Numbered from the stretch's first letter, positions 8,866-18,945 are shown. The stretch is 64,000 nucleotides of DNA from Serratia inhibens (GCF_003591175.1 NZ_QYYG01000001.1:992001-1056000), one strand, 5' to 3'. Program-made: numbers and translations. The notes: generated from the sequence alone by a model not told the origin.

Positions 8866-9222
8866 TCAGTGTGCGCGGCTAGCGGCGATCTGCGGCTGCA
8901 TCACGGCGCGGCGCCAGTCGCCCGGGGTCTGGCCGAATTGGCGTTTAAAACTGCGATTGAAGGATTGCTGCGAGTCAAAGCCGAGTGATATCGCCACGCT
9001 GACGATAGGCTCGCCGCTGTTGGCCAGGCGCTCTGCGGAAACCTTCAGCTTCTGCATGCGGATATACTCCCCCAACGCGTAGCCGGTTTGGCGTTTGAAC
9101 ATGCGCTGCAGGTGCCATTTGGAATATCCCGCGCGGTCCGCCACGGTATTGATATCCAGCTTCTCTTCCAGATTGTTGTCAATCCATTCAATCAAATCAG
9201 TAATAAAACCCGTGCTGTTCAT
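8866..9222 (-). CDS. sdeR: AraC/XylS-family regulator of the MarA/SoxS/RamA group, likely SdeR
   Basis: Small DNA-binding activator of 118 residues made only of the two helix-turn-helix modules of the AraC family, at about 25-45 (DINTVADRAGYSKWHLQRMF) and 73-95 (IVSVAISLGFDSQQSFNRSF). MarA, SoxS and RamA have the same size and layout. I take the ATG at 9222, preceded by GGGAG at seven bases, rather than a longer upstream frame. It is divergent from sdeAB, the arrangement known for sdeR in Serratia marcescens, so it probably activates that pump. A marbox-like site lies upstream. The exact name depends on synteny. Confidence 0.82.
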   Translation of the reverse strand: MNSTGFITDLIEWIDNNLEEKLDINTVADRAGYSKWHLQRMFKRQTGYALGEYIRMQKLKVSAERLANSGEPIVSVAISLGFDSQQSFNRSFKRQFGQTPGDWRRAVMQPQIAASRAH

Positions 9223-9282
9223 GCTGACGCTCCCATGACATTGGCAGGTAAGTCCGCTGCCCGATATCACTACGTTGCAGCA

Positions 9283-9301
9283 GTTTCGCATTAAATGCAA
9301 T
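9283..9301 (-). promoter_or_regulatory. Marbox-like site upstream of the MarA-type regulator
   Basis: On the minus strand ATTGCATTTAATGCGAAAC fits the degenerate marbox consensus (AYnGCACnnWnnRYYAAAY) with two mismatches. It overlaps an exact inverted repeat AAATGCAA-N9-TTGCATTT at 9293-9317. Both lie between the divergent regulator and pump genes and could serve autoregulation or pump activation. Prediction only. Confidence 0.4.
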
Positions 9302-9516
9302 TTTTATTATTGCATTTATCGGGTGGGCGCTTCTATAATCCACCCAGTTAATGTAACCGATATTAATACATTAATGTGACAACAATGTGTTTCAAAACCT
9401 AACGTTGTGCCGATGAACGACACAACCGCTCTGCCGCCGGTCACAGGCCAGGGACGTTACCCGGATAACAGGGCCGGGTGTATGGCCTGACCGCGCTCAC
9501 CCATGGAATAAAAATA

Positions 9517-10719
9517 ATGCCAAGCCAGCCAAACTCATTGTTTAACGCTCACAGCATCGGTTTCAGCACGCGCCTTTCAGCGGTAGCGCTGCTGGTCGCC
9601 CTGCTGGCAGGGTGCGACAACAGCGTCGCTCAAAATGCGGCTCCCCCGCCACCGGCCGTCAGCGCCGCTAACGTGGTAATAAAACCCATCAGCCAGTGGG
9701 ACGCCTTTAACGGCCGGATCGAAGCGGTGCAAAGCGTACAGCTACGCCCGCGGGTTTCCGGCTATATCGATAAGGTGAATTACACCGAAGGCGATGAGGT
9801 AAAAAAAGGCCAGATACTGTTCACCATCGACGATCGCACCTACCGCGCAGCCCGTGAACAGGCCCAGGCCGAGCTGGTACGAGCGCGTAATCAGGCGGCG
9901 TTGGCCCGCAGTGAATCCAGTCGTACCGAGAAACTGGTCGGCACCCAGGCGATCTCGACCGAGGTGTGGGAACAGCGCAGGTCCTCCGCCGCACAGGCGC
10001 AAAGCAACGTACTGGCAGCCCAGGCTCAGCTCGATATCGCGCAGCTTAACCTCGATTTTACCCGTGTGACCGCCCCGATCGACGGGCGCGCCAGCCGCGC
10101 CATGATCACCGCCGGTAACCTGGTCACCACCGGTGATGGCGCCAGCGTGCTCACTACGTTGGTGTCGCTCGATAAGGTCTATGTCTATTTCGACGTTGAT
10201 GAAGCCACCTTCCTGCGTTACCAGAACATGGCGCGCGACGGCCAACGCAGCCAGGATCCGCAGGCGAAATTGCCGGTCAAGGTCGGCCTGGTGGGTGAAG
10301 ACGGCTACCCGCATCAGGGCGTTGTCGATTTTACCGATAACCAGTTGAATGCCGGCACCGGCACCATTCGCATGCGCGCCCAGCTCGAAAACCACGAGCG
10401 CCGCTTCACGCCAGGGCTGTTTGCACGGGTGCAGATGCCCGGCAGCGCCGAGTTCAATGCCATGCTGATCGACGATAAGTCGGTGATGACCGATCAGGAC
10501 CGCAAATTCGTTTATGTCGTCGATAAGGACGGCAAGGCGCAGCGGCGCGATATCGAAGTAGGCCGCGTGGCGGATGGATTGCGCATCGTGCAGAAAGGCC
10601 TGGCGGCGGGCGATCGGGTGATCGTCGACGGCATGCAGAAAGTGTTTATGTCAGGGATGCCGGTCAATGCGAAAACCGTCGTGATGGCAGCCAACACGCC
10701 CGCTTCCGCAGTCAACTAA
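9517..10719 (+). CDS. sdeA: RND efflux periplasmic adaptor lipoprotein SdeA
   Basis: Membrane-fusion protein of 400 residues joining the inner-membrane RND pump to an outer-membrane channel. The N-terminus has a lipoprotein signal with LLAGC (C33 would be lipidated). The lipoyl/barrel-sandwich halves (RVSGYIDKVNYTEGDEVKKGQ and LDFTRVTAPIDGRASR) flank a helical hairpin at about 110-170. The chosen ATG has TGGA nine bases upstream. It is followed 24 bases later by sdeB, so the two form an operon; no outer-membrane factor gene follows, implying use of a TolC-type channel encoded elsewhere. It is close to the MexE/SdeA type of adaptor. Confidence 0.88.
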   Translation: MPSQPNSLFNAHSIGFSTRLSAVALLVALLAGCDNSVAQNAAPPPPAVSAANVVIKPISQWDAFNGRIEAVQSVQLRPRVSGYIDKVNYTEGDEVKKGQILFTIDDRTYRAAREQAQAELVRARNQAALARSESSRTEKLVGTQAISTEVWEQRRSSAAQAQSNVLAAQAQLDIAQLNLDFTRVTAPIDGRASRAMITAGNLVTTGDGASVLTTLVSLDKVYVYFDVDEATFLRYQNMARDGQRSQDPQAKLPVKVGLVGEDGYPHQGVVDFTDNQLNAGTGTIRMRAQLENHERRFTPGLFARVQMPGSAEFNAMLIDDKSVMTDQDRKFVYVVDKDGKAQRRDIEVGRVADGLRIVQKGLAAGDRVIVDGMQKVFMSGMPVNAKTVVMAANTPASAVN

Positions 10720-10743
10720 GCCACCAGCAGAGAACCCTGACCC

Positions 10744-13700
10744 ATGGACTTTTCCCGTTTTTTCATCGACCGGCCGATCTTTGCCGCAGTGCTGTCGATC
10801 CTGATTTTCGTCGGTGGCGTTATTGCGATTCCGCTGTTGCCGATCAGTGAATACCCGGACGTCGTGCCTCCGAGCGTGCAAGTGCGCGCCCAATACCCGG
10901 GCGCCAACCCGAAAGAGATTGCCGAAACCGTGGCTACGCCGCTGGAAGAGGCAATCAACGGCGTCGAACACATGATGTATATGAAATCGGTGGCCGGTTC
11001 TGACGGCGTGCTGGTGACCACCGTCACCTTCCGCCCGGGTACCGATCCCGATCAGGCGCAGGTACAGGTGCAAAACCGCGTGGCGCAGGCCGAGGCTCGC
11101 CTGCCCGAAGACGTGCGTCGCCAAGGGGTCACCACGCAGAAGCAGTCCCCGGCCCTGACGCTGGTGGTGCATCTGGTTTCCCCTTCCGGTAAATACGACT
11201 CACTGTATCTGCGTAACTACGCCACCCTGAAGGTCAAAGATGAGTTGGCGCGCCTGCCAGGCGTCGGCCAGGTGCAGATTTTCGGCGCCGGTGAATACGC
11301 CATGCGCGTCTGGCTGGATCCCAATAAGGTCGCCTCTCGCGGGCTGACAGCCTCTGACGTGGTCACCGCCATGCAGGAGCAGAACGTGCAGGTTTCCGCC
11401 GGCCAACTGGGCGCGGAACCGATGCCAACGCGCAGCGATTATCTGCTCTCCATTAACGCCCAGGGCCGTCTGCAAAACGAGGAAGAGTTCGGCAATATTA
11501 TCCTCAAGAGCGGCGATAACGGCGAGATAGTGCGTCTGCGCGACGTGGCGCGCATTGAAATGGGGTCCGGCAGTTATGCGCTGCGCGCCCAGCTCAATAA
11601 TAAGGATGCGGTCGGGATCGGTATCTTCCAGGCTCCAGGCGCTAACGCCATCGAGCTGTCCGACGCGGTGCGGGCCAAAATGGCCGAGCTGTCGACCCGC
11701 TTCCCGGATGGCATGAGCTGGAAATCGCCGTACGACCCGACGGTGTTCGTACGCGATTCGATCCGCGCGGTGGTAGATACCCTGCTCGAAGCGGTGCTGC
11801 TGGTGGTGCTGGTGGTGATCCTGTTCCTGCAAACCTGGCGCGCCTCTATCATCCCGCTGCTGGCGGTGCCTATTTCCATCGTCGGTACCTTCGCCGCGCT
11901 GTACCTGCTGGGCTTCTCGCTCAATACGCTTAGCCTGTTCGGGCTGGTGCTGGCGATCGGTATCGTGGTCGATGACGCCATCGTGGTGGTGGAAAACGTC
12001 GAACGTAATATCGAGGAAGGTTTATCGCCGCTGGCGGCGGCGCACCAGGCAATGCGCGAAGTGTCCGGGCCGATTATCGCCATCGCGGTAGTGCTGTGCG
12101 CAGTGTTCGTACCTATGGCATTTTTGTCCGGCGTCACCGGCCAATTCTATAAGCAGTTCGCCGTCACCATCGCCATTTCGACCGTGATTTCGGCCATCAA
12201 CTCACTGACCCTGTCGCCGGCGCTGGCAGCATTGCTGCTGAAACCGCACGGCGCGCCGAAGGACATGCCATCGCGCCTGATTGATCGGCTGTTCGGTTGG
12301 CTGTTCCGCCCGTTCAACCGCTTCTTTGCCAGCAGCTCGCAGCGCTATCAGCGTGGGGTTTCCCGTGCGCTCGGCAAACGCGGTGCGGTATTCGTGGTGT
12401 ACGTGCTGTTGTTGTGCGCTGCGGGCGTGATGTTTAAAACCGTGCCCGGCGGGTTTATCCCGACGCAGGATAAGCTTTACCTGATTGGCGGGGTGAAAAT
12501 GCCGGAGGGGGCGTCGCTGGAGCGTACCGATGCGGTGATCCGCAAAATGAGCGCCATCGGCCTGAGCGTCGACGGAGTGACAGACGCGGTGGCCTTCCCG
12601 GGGCTGAATGCATTGCAGTTTACCAATACGCCCAATACCGGCACCGTGTTCTTCGCGCTTGAATCTTTAAGCACCCGCACCCGCAGCGCGGCGCAGATCA
12701 ACGCCGAGATCAATGCGCGCATCTCGCAGATTCAGGAAGGGTTCGCCTTCTCGATCATGCCGCCGCCAATTCTCGGTATCGGGCAAGGTTCCGGTTATTC
12801 GCTGTATGTCCAGGATCGCGCCGGTCTCGGATATGGCGCGCTGCAAACCGCGATCAACACGCTGTCGGGCAGCATCATGCAAACGCCGGGCATGAGTTTC
12901 CCGATCTCGTCTTATCAGGCCAACGTGCCGCAGTTGGAGGCGAAAATCGATCGCGACAAAGCCAAGGCGCAGGGTGTGCCGCTTAACGCGCTGTTCAGCA
13001 CGCTACAGACTTACCTGGGGTCGTCTTACATCAATGACTTCAACCGTTATGGCCGCACCTGGCAAGTCATCGCGCAGGCCGACGGTCAATTCCGCGACAG
13101 CGTGGAGGACATCGCCAACCTGCGCACCCGTAACGACAAGGGCGAAATGGTGCCGATTGGCAGCATGGTCAACATCAGCACCACCTACGGGCCGGACCCG
13201 GTGATCCGTTATAACGGCTTCCCGGCGGCGGACCTGATTGGCGATGCCGATCCGCGCATCCTGTCGTCTACGCAGGCAATGAGCGAGCTGACGACGATGG
13301 CCGCCAAACTGTTGCCGAACGGCATGAACATCCAGTGGACCGATCTGAGCTACCAACAGTCGACCCAGGGCAATGCGGCGATTATCGTGTTCCCGGTGGC
13401 GGTGCTGCTGGCGTTCCTGGCGTTGGCCGCGCTGTACGAAAGCTGGACGCTGCCGCTGGCGGTGATCCTTATTGTGCCGATGACCATGCTGTCGGCGCTG
13501 TTCGGCGTCTGGCTGACCGGCGGTGACAACAATGTGTTCGTGCAGGTGGGGCTGGTGGTGTTGATGGGGCTGGCCTGCAAGAACGCCATTTTGATCGTCG
13601 AGTTCGCCCGTGAGCTTGAGTTGCAGGGCAAAGGCATTATGGAAGCGGCGCTGGAAGCTTGTCGCCTGCGGTTACGACCGATCGTAATGACCTCCATCGC

Positions 13701-13887
13701 ATTTATTGCCGGCACCATCCCGTTGATTCTGGGCCACGGTGCCGGTGCCGAAGTGCGCGGCGTGACCGGTATCACGGTGTTTGCCGGCATGCTGGGCGTG
13801 ACGCTGTTCGGGTTATTCCTGACGCCGGTGTTCTACGTGACCCTGCGCCGCATGGTGACGCGTAAAGCACAGCAGCAAACGGCATAA
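10744..13887 (+). CDS. sdeB: RND multidrug efflux transporter SdeB
   Basis: Inner-membrane proton-driven drug exporter of the hydrophobe/amphiphile efflux family, 1,047 residues as expected. It starts with MDFSRFFIDRPIFAAVLSI and has 12 membrane helices with two large periplasmic loops. The proton-relay residues are present: the paired Asp of VVDDAIVVVENVERN in the fourth helix near residue 410 and the Lys of GLACKNAILIVEF in the tenth near 940. The sequence resembles MexF-like pumps, the group to which Serratia SdeB belongs. Forms an operon with sdeA and ends in a strong terminator. Confidence 0.92.
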   Translation: MDFSRFFIDRPIFAAVLSILIFVGGVIAIPLLPISEYPDVVPPSVQVRAQYPGANPKEIAETVATPLEEAINGVEHMMYMKSVAGSDGVLVTTVTFRPGTDPDQAQVQVQNRVAQAEARLPEDVRRQGVTTQKQSPALTLVVHLVSPSGKYDSLYLRNYATLKVKDELARLPGVGQVQIFGAGEYAMRVWLDPNKVASRGLTASDVVTAMQEQNVQVSAGQLGAEPMPTRSDYLLSINAQGRLQNEEEFGNIILKSGDNGEIVRLRDVARIEMGSGSYALRAQLNNKDAVGIGIFQAPGANAIELSDAVRAKMAELSTRFPDGMSWKSPYDPTVFVRDSIRAVVDTLLEAVLLVVLVVILFLQTWRASIIPLLAVPISIVGTFAALYLLGFSLNTLSLFGLVLAIGIVVDDAIVVVENVERNIEEGLSPLAAAHQAMREVSGPIIAIAVVLCAVFVPMAFLSGVTGQFYKQFAVTIAISTVISAINSLTLSPALAALLLKPHGAPKDMPSRLIDRLFGWLFRPFNRFFASSSQRYQRGVSRALGKRGAVFVVYVLLLCAAGVMFKTVPGGFIPTQDKLYLIGGVKMPEGASLERTDAVIRKMSAIGLSVDGVTDAVAFPGLNALQFTNTPNTGTVFFALESLSTRTRSAAQINAEINARISQIQEGFAFSIMPPPILGIGQGSGYSLYVQDRAGLGYGALQTAINTLSGSIMQTPGMSFPISSYQANVPQLEAKIDRDKAKAQGVPLNALFSTLQTYLGSSYINDFNRYGRTWQVIAQADGQFRDSVEDIANLRTRNDKGEMVPIGSMVNISTTYGPDPVIRYNGFPAADLIGDADPRILSSTQAMSELTTMAAKLLPNGMNIQWTDLSYQQSTQGNAAIIVFPVAVLLAFLALAALYESWTLPLAVILIVPMTMLSALFGVWLTGGDNNVFVQVGLVVLMGLACKNAILIVEFARELELQGKGIMEAALEACRLRLRPIVMTSIAFIAGTIPLILGHGAGAEVRGVTGITVFAGMLGVTLFGLFLTPVFYVTLRRMVTRKAQQQTA

Positions 13888-13915
13888 AAGTTCGCCTGCC
13901 GGCCGCGGCAGGCAT

Positions 13916-13947
13916 AAAAAAAGGTCGGGCTCACCCCGACCTTTCTC
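13916..13947. terminator. Terminator between sdeB and the Rrf2 regulator gene
   Basis: AAAGGTCGGG/CCCGACCTTT stem around a CTCA loop, with A-rich and T-rich flanks, placed between two convergent genes; it can serve both. A second hairpin GCCTGCC/GGCAGGC precedes it at 13894-13912. Confidence 0.75.
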
Positions 13948-13966
13948 TTTGCATCAACACCGCAGA

Positions 13967-14452
13967 TTATTTATCCGCAGCCTCCGCGAGTTTCGCCGTT
14001 TCCGCCACGTATTCCGCGCAACTACGCTTATCGCCACGCTCCAACTCGGCCAACGCATCCGCAACCGTATGGCGCTCCAGCACCGCCAGCGATGCCTCTT
14101 CAGCCTCATTCACCACCGACTTGAAATACCAGCAGGCATTGGCGCTGACCAGGCAGCGGGCAGGCCCTTCCGGCCGCGCAGCCCAGATGCGTTTATCGTC
14201 AATGACGGACAAATAGATGTCCCGCAGGGTGATCTCTTCCACAGGGCGGCCAAGGTGAATCGAGCCGTTACGGCCCAGCGTGGAAACGATGATGCCATTT
14301 TTGGTCAACGGTACCATCAGCTTGCGGATAAAACTGGGGTTGGCTTCCAGACCGGCGGCAAGGATCGCGCTGGTCGAACGCAGGCCCTGCTTTTCAGCCA
14401 AGGCTACGCTAAGTACCATTTGCAATGCTGTCGGAAAGCGGAAATCTAGCAT
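13967..14452 (-). CDS. Rrf2-family transcriptional regulator
   Basis: Winged-helix regulator of 161 residues. The N-terminal half shows the Rrf2 layout: LDFRFPTALQMVLSVALAEK, then SAILAAGLEANPSFIRKLMVPLTKNGII as the recognition region and GRNGSIHLGRPVEEITLRDIY as the wing. Three cysteines occur in the C-terminal half (RCLVSANAC and RSCAEY), but their spacing is not that of the IscR or NsrR cluster ligands, so an iron-sulfur cofactor is doubtful. I chose the ATG at 14452 because the family begins there. Its target is unknown; it is convergent with sdeB and isolated from its neighbours. Confidence 0.8.
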   Translation of the reverse strand: MLDFRFPTALQMVLSVALAEKQGLRSTSAILAAGLEANPSFIRKLMVPLTKNGIIVSTLGRNGSIHLGRPVEEITLRDIYLSVIDDKRIWAARPEGPARCLVSANACWYFKSVVNEAEEASLAVLERHTVADALAELERGDKRSCAEYVAETAKLAEAADK

Positions 14453-14741
14453 GTCTTTATCTCTGTCTCCGGGAGACCAAAATCTCAGGCTTGGCCGGTG
14501 CGGCATGGCGCCATAACACCCGCTCAATTGCACAATAATATAACAAATATTGCCGCATTATTGAAGTTATGCCCTGGGAAATCGCACGGATACATTAGCG
14601 TAAAAGATGCCGTTGGTACCGGCTCGAGGCAAAGCGGCGGCGTTATAAAGCAGAAACCCGCGTCAATGTTAATGCCGCTCGCTTAACTGCGTTAAACGAT
14701 CAGAACTAACACTGTCCGCGGGTTTAATTCTTAAACTGTGA

Positions 14742-15278
14742 TCAGGCTTTGTTCAGCACCAGTTGGCCGCTTTTATCCAGCGGGATCTGGGTGCCGGGAT
14801 CGTGATCCATACGGATCTTGCCCTGCTGATTGCCAATCTTGTAGGTCACATCGTAACCCAGCATTTTCTGTGATTTGTCGTAGACCGTTTTGCAACGCTG
14901 CTGCGTGCTGGTGGTAGTGTCGTTACTTTGCATCGCCCCCTGCACCTGATTACCGGCATAACCGCCACCCAGCGCACCCACTACTGTCGCTACGTCACGA
15001 CCGCGACCGCCGCCAAACTGATGACCAATCACGCCACCGGCTACCGCACCCAACACGGAACCGGCGATGCGGTTTTCATCCTGCACCGGCGCACGGTGTG
15101 TGACGGTCACATTGCGGCATTCCTGACGAGGGGTTTTGATGGTTTCTTTGATCGGCGTTGCGGCGAGCACCTGCGCAAATTGCGGACCGGAAGAAAACAC
15201 ATCCATGCTTGCCACCGCGGCAATACCCAGAGCGGCTGCAATACCAATCCCAATTCCGGCTAACATTGACTTGTTCAC
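14742..15278 (-). CDS. ycfJ: Glycine-zipper 2TM-domain protein YcfJ
   Basis: 178-residue envelope protein almost colinear with E. coli YcfJ (179). An N-terminal hydrophobic segment (SMLAGIGIGIAAALGIAAVAS) is followed by a glycine-zipper domain (AGSVLGAVAGGVIGHQFGGG and VGALGGGYAGNQVQG) and a conserved C-terminal part (CKTVYDKSQKMLGYDVTYKI). The start is a GTG at 15278 with a perfect AGGAGG seven bases upstream. Function is not established; the E. coli gene has been linked to biofilm and envelope stress. It lies downstream of ndh as in E. coli. Confidence 0.88.
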   Translation of the reverse strand: MNKSMLAGIGIGIAAALGIAAVASMDVFSSGPQFAQVLAATPIKETIKTPRQECRNVTVTHRAPVQDENRIAGSVLGAVAGGVIGHQFGGGRGRDVATVVGALGGGYAGNQVQGAMQSNDTTTSTQQRCKTVYDKSQKMLGYDVTYKIGNQQGKIRMDHDPGTQIPLDKSGQLVLNKA

Positions 15279-15588
15279 AGGAAATCCTCCTGAAAGTGTT
15301 ACCACGCATTTGCACCGGGAACGCTACCTACAATTGCGCCGCGCTTATTATTTTGCGCATGGGCGGCACGTGGTATCCCGGTTTACGGCGTGCGCGACGC
15401 GCCGTCTGTAAACGAGATAAAGTCTGCACAATGTTCCGGATCCCCGCAATAAGACAATGTGACCAAAGATGCTGGAAATCACGCATCTCCCCGGTGTTTA
15501 GGAGGAATCTTAAGAATTTTACCCATGCCGCCGAAATTTTATGCTGGTCGCTAATCCCGCAATGGCCGATGCAGCCTGGCGCAGGCAT
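15279..15588. other. ycfJ-ndh intergenic region
   Basis: About 310 bases between the GTG start of ycfJ and the ndh terminator. Apart from the ycfJ ribosome site I recognise no gene, RNA or repeat in it; it should hold the ycfJ promoter. Confidence 0.4.
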
Positions 15589-15620
15589 AAAAAAACCCAC
15601 GCGGGCGAACCGGCGTGGGT
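15589..15620 (-). terminator. Rho-independent terminator of ndh
   Basis: On the minus strand ACCCACGCC...GCGTGGGT is followed by TTTTTTT. It lies about 20 bases beyond the ndh stop codon. Confidence 0.85.
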
Positions 15621-15639
15621 GAGTCGTTAACTGCAGCTT

Positions 15640-16944
15640 TTAGTGCATTTTCAGACGCGGGCGGATCACCCGGTTGATACCGCCAACCAGCATCATCAGA
15701 CCGGTTTTGATGTAGCCATGCAGAGCGACCTGATGCATGCGGTACAGCGAAATATAGACGAAGCGCGCGATACGCCCTTCGACCATCATCGAACCGCGCA
15801 TCAGGTTGCCCATCAGGCTGCCGACGGTGCTGAAGCGGGACAGCGAGACCAGAGAACCGTGGTCTTTATACACGTAAGGTTTCAGCGTCTGGCCGTTCAT
15901 CAGCGCCAGAATGTTGGTGAAGCAACGTGACGCCATCTGGTGCGCCGATTGGGCGCGAGGCGGCACAAAACCACCACCTTCTTTCGGGCAGGAAGCACAG
16001 TCACCGATGGCGAAAATGTTAGGATCGCGCGTGGTCTGCAGCGTCGGCTCCACCACCAGCTGGTTAATCCGGTTGGTTTCCAGCCCGGCGATGTCTTTCA
16101 TAAAGTCCGGCGCCTTGATGCCGGCCGCCCATACCATCAGATCGGCATCGATAAATTCGCCGCCCTTGGTATTCAGGCCGTTGGCGTCCGCGCTGGTGAC
16201 CATGGTGTTGGTCAGTACGCGCACGCCGAGTTTGTTCAGTTCCTGGTGCGCAGCGGCGGAAATGCGCGGCGGCAACGCCGGCAGAATGCGCTCGCCCGCC
16301 TCTACCAGAGTCACGTTCAACGCGCTGTTGTCCAGGCCTTCGAAACCATAGCTGTGCAGCTGTTTCACCGCATTGTGCAGCTCGGCGGAAAGTTCCACGC
16401 CGGTGGCGCCACCGCCGACGATGGCGATGTTCACCCGCCCTTTCTGCCCCTGCTGCGCCGAGAACTTCAGGAACAGGTTCAGCATTTCATTGTGGAAACG
16501 ACGTGCCTGATGCGGGTTATCCAGGAAGATACAGTGATCTTTTACGCCTGCGGTACCGAAATCGTTCGAGGTGCTGCCCAGCGCCATAACCAGAATGTCG
16601 TAAGGCAACTCGCGCTCAGGCACCAGTTCTTCACCCTGCTCGTCGCAGATTTGCGCCAACTGCAGCGTTTGGGTTTCACGGTTAATGTTGGTCAGCGAGC
16701 CCAGTTGGAAGCTGAAATTGTGATTGCGCGCGTGCGCCAGGTAGCTCAGCGCGTCCACGCCGTCATCAAGGGAACCGGTTGCTACTTCATGCAGCAAAGG
16801 TTTCCACAAATGGCTGTGGTTACGGTCCACCAGCGTGATCTCGGCTTTGTGCTTGCGGCCGAGCTTATGGCCCAGGCTGGTCGCCAGTTCCAGACCACCG
16901 GCGCCACCGCCGACAATAACGATTTTTTTCTTTGGCGTTGTCAA
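15640..16944 (-). CDS. ndh: NADH dehydrogenase II (NDH-2)
   Basis: Single-subunit, non-proton-pumping NADH:quinone oxidoreductase bound to the inner face of the cytoplasmic membrane, 434 residues as in E. coli. The FAD motif is [12 protein letters not shown] at the N-terminus and the NADH motif [15 protein letters not shown] in the middle; the C-terminal FAD contact AIGDCASCP is present. The last 25 residues ([17 protein letters not shown]...) form the amphipathic membrane anchor. A perfect FNR box lies upstream, matching the anaerobic repression known for this gene. ATG start preceded by AGGGGG. Confidence 0.96.
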   Translation of the reverse strand: MTTPKKKIVIVGGGAGGLELATSLGHKLGRKHKAEITLVDRNHSHLWKPLLHEVATGSLDDGVDALSYLAHARNHNFSFQLGSLTNINRETQTLQLAQICDEQGEELVPERELPYDILVMALGSTSNDFGTAGVKDHCIFLDNPHQARRFHNEMLNLFLKFSAQQGQKGRVNIAIVGGGATGVELSAELHNAVKQLHSYGFEGLDNSALNVTLVEAGERILPALPPRISAAAHQELNKLGVRVLTNTMVTSADANGLNTKGGEFIDADLMVWAAGIKAPDFMKDIAGLETNRINQLVVEPTLQTTRDPNIFAIGDCASCPKEGGGFVPPRAQSAHQMASRCFTNILALMNGQTLKPYVYKDHGSLVSLSRFSTVGSLMGNLMRGSMMVEGRIARFVYISLYRMHQVALHGYIKTGLMMLVGGINRVIRPRLKMH

Positions 16945-17079
16945 AATAACCCCCTAAATGTGAACCAATTGTTATCCAAGGGTAAACAAATAATATCCTT
17001 AGAATACATAGGGTTCGCTTAAAATAAACCTGCTATCTAAAGCCAGAATAGCATGTGAGGTTATTTGGTCATACCAAAA

Positions 17080-17093
17080 TTGATGTGCATCAA
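17080..17093. promoter_or_regulatory. FNR box upstream of ndh
   Basis: TTGATGTGCATCAA is a perfect match to the FNR consensus TTGAT-N4-ATCAA. It lies 136 bases upstream of the ndh start codon in a 332-base gap between ycfP and ndh. In E. coli FNR represses ndh without oxygen; a similar role is likely here. The rest of the gap is AT-rich and holds no gene. Confidence 0.8.
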
Positions 17094-17276
17094 ACTTTTT
17101 TGGTTAAAGGCTGGACGAGGGGGATTTTTGAGGATTGTGATTCAAATAGTTAGCGCTGCGTCACAGTTTTAAATTTTGCCGCCGGCCAGCTAAAACAGGG
17201 CATTTTTGATAAAAAATGCCGCAATTTTTGCCGGAAAAAAGCAATCACTGCGGCGGTGCCAGGCGTTATGAAACTG

Positions 17277-17819
17277 TTAAAGCAGGCTCTTGAACGCCTT
17301 GATGCGTTGTAGATGCGGCGAGATATTTTTGAACTTGTGGGTCTGTTGCTCATCCCAGACGATTTCGTAGTAGTTGTGCAGCAGTTCCGCACTGCGCCGG
17401 CTGTCCAGCACCTCATCCTGCCGGGAAAGCACGACCAGGCAGCGATCGCGGTTCTTTTCGCGGAAATCCCCGACGCACTTGGTGGCGATATCGCGGTACT
17501 CTTCCGGCCGATCGATTTTGCCCTGCATATGCTCTTCAGGGTACAGATTAGGGTTGAAGATCGCCTGCCGAATGCCGCACAGGAAACCGATGCGCTCAGC
17601 CCAGAAACCGCCCAGCCCCACCCCGCAGATCAGCGGATGCTTATCCCCTTCCTGCTGAACCGCCTTGTCCACCTCTTTCAACAGATGCTGCATATCATGG
17701 CGTGGGTGCAAGGTGCTGTAGCTGATAAAACGCACGTCCGGGTCAATGAATTGCAGTTGTAAAACCTTTTCATGATTGCCGGGACTGGTGGAATCGAAGC
17801 CATGCAAATAGATAATCAT
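17277..17819 (-). CDS. ycfP: YcfP, alpha/beta-hydrolase-fold protein (UPF0227)
   Basis: 180-residue protein of the YqiA/YcfP group, the same length as in E. coli. It opens with [17 protein letters not shown]. The nucleophile-elbow region reads [14 protein letters not shown], with Leu in place of the usual serine, so esterase activity in the normal sense is questionable. A late His (QTHKF) is conserved. Function unknown; E. coli YcfP sits in the same place between nagZ and ndh. The ATG at 17819 follows nagZ by 75 bases, so it is probably co-transcribed with it. Confidence 0.88.
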   Translation of the reverse strand: MIIYLHGFDSTSPGNHEKVLQLQFIDPDVRFISYSTLHPRHDMQHLLKEVDKAVQQEGDKHPLICGVGLGGFWAERIGFLCGIRQAIFNPNLYPEEHMQGKIDRPEEYRDIATKCVGDFREKNRDRCLVVLSRQDEVLDSRRSAELLHNYYEIVWDEQQTHKFKNISPHLQRIKAFKSLL

Positions 17820-17894
17820 ATGGATCCTCGCAACAAGCTGAGGGCCGCGCCGCAGCCCTCATCATTTACTACGCCGCATTACGACGCCCTGGGT

Positions 17895-18926
17895 TCACCC
17901 GGCGCTACGCTGTTTATGTTCTTCCCAGCGTTCGCTGAGCGCGCTCAGCTCTTTATGCGCCTGCTGCCAGCGCGCGGAATCACGCAATTCCTGACGGGTG
18001 AACTGACCGCGATGATATAACTGCTTCACTCGCTCTGCTTTGACCGGGGACAGGTTATCCAGCACGCTGACCGCGCCCTGGCGGTTATTGCACACCAGGA
18101 TCATGTCACAGCCGGCATCCAGCGAGGCCTGGCCGCGCTCTGCGTAACTGCCCATGATGGCGGCCCCTTCCATCGACAGATCGTCCGAGAAGATAACGCC
18201 GTCAAAACCCAGCTCCTGGCGCAGAATTTGTTGCAGCCAGTATGGCGAACCGCTGGCCGGGCGCGGGTCTGCTTCAGTATAGATGACGTGCGCCGGCATC
18301 ACGGCGTCCAGTAACTGGCGGTTAATCAATTCGCGGAATATCGCCATGTCATGCTCGCGGATCTGCGCCAGCGGACGTGGATCGCGCGGGGTTTCTTTAT
18401 GTGAATCCGCACTGACGGCGCCATGGCCGGGGAAATGCTTGCCGGTAGTTTTCATCCCGGCGCTGTGCATGCCCAGGATAAAACGCTCGGCCATCGCCAG
18501 CGCCTGTTGCGGATCGCTGTGGAATGAGCGTTCGCCAATCGCCGCGCTGACGTGGCCGATATCCAGCACCGGCGCAAAGCTGATATCGATATCCTGTGCG
18601 ATCATTTCCGCCGCCATCAGCCAGCCGGCCTCCTGCGCCAGACGCCCAGCCTCATGCGCTTCGTTCAATGCGGCGAACGACTGCGCCGCCGGCAGGCGAG
18701 TGAACCCTTCGCGGAAACGCTGAACCCGCCCGCCTTCCTGATCCACCGCCACCACCAGCCGATCGTGAGAAGCCTCGCGGATTTGGCGCACCAATTCACG
18801 CAACTGCTGCGCATCGTGGAAGTTGCGGGTGAACAGGATAAGCCCGCCGACCAGCGGGTGTTTTAAAATCTCGCGTTCTTCGGCATCCAGCTCATAGCTG
18901 GCGACATCTAACATTACTGGGCCCAC
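17895..18926 (-). CDS. nagZ: Beta-N-acetylhexosaminidase NagZ
   Basis: Cytoplasmic GH3 enzyme that removes GlcNAc from 1,6-anhydro-muropeptides during peptidoglycan recycling; its product is the inducer of AmpC beta-lactamase through AmpR in many enterobacteria. The catalytic signature [14 protein letters not shown] (163-176, with H176) and the nucleophile D248 in [10 protein letters not shown] match E. coli numbering exactly. I start at the GTG at 18926, with GAGG just upstream, which reproduces the E. coli N-terminus (MGPVML). Another GTG two codons earlier cannot be excluded. Member of the hinT-ycfP cluster. Confidence 0.94.
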   Translation of the reverse strand: MGPVMLDVASYELDAEEREILKHPLVGGLILFTRNFHDAQQLRELVRQIREASHDRLVVAVDQEGGRVQRFREGFTRLPAAQSFAALNEAHEAGRLAQEAGWLMAAEMIAQDIDISFAPVLDIGHVSAAIGERSFHSDPQQALAMAERFILGMHSAGMKTTGKHFPGHGAVSADSHKETPRDPRPLAQIREHDMAIFRELINRQLLDAVMPAHVIYTEADPRPASGSPYWLQQILRQELGFDGVIFSDDLSMEGAAIMGSYAERGQASLDAGCDMILVCNNRQGAVSVLDNLSPVKAERVKQLYHRGQFTRQELRDSARWQQAHKELSALSERWEEHKQRSAG

Positions 18927-18945
18927 GGCCACCTCACTTCATTAT

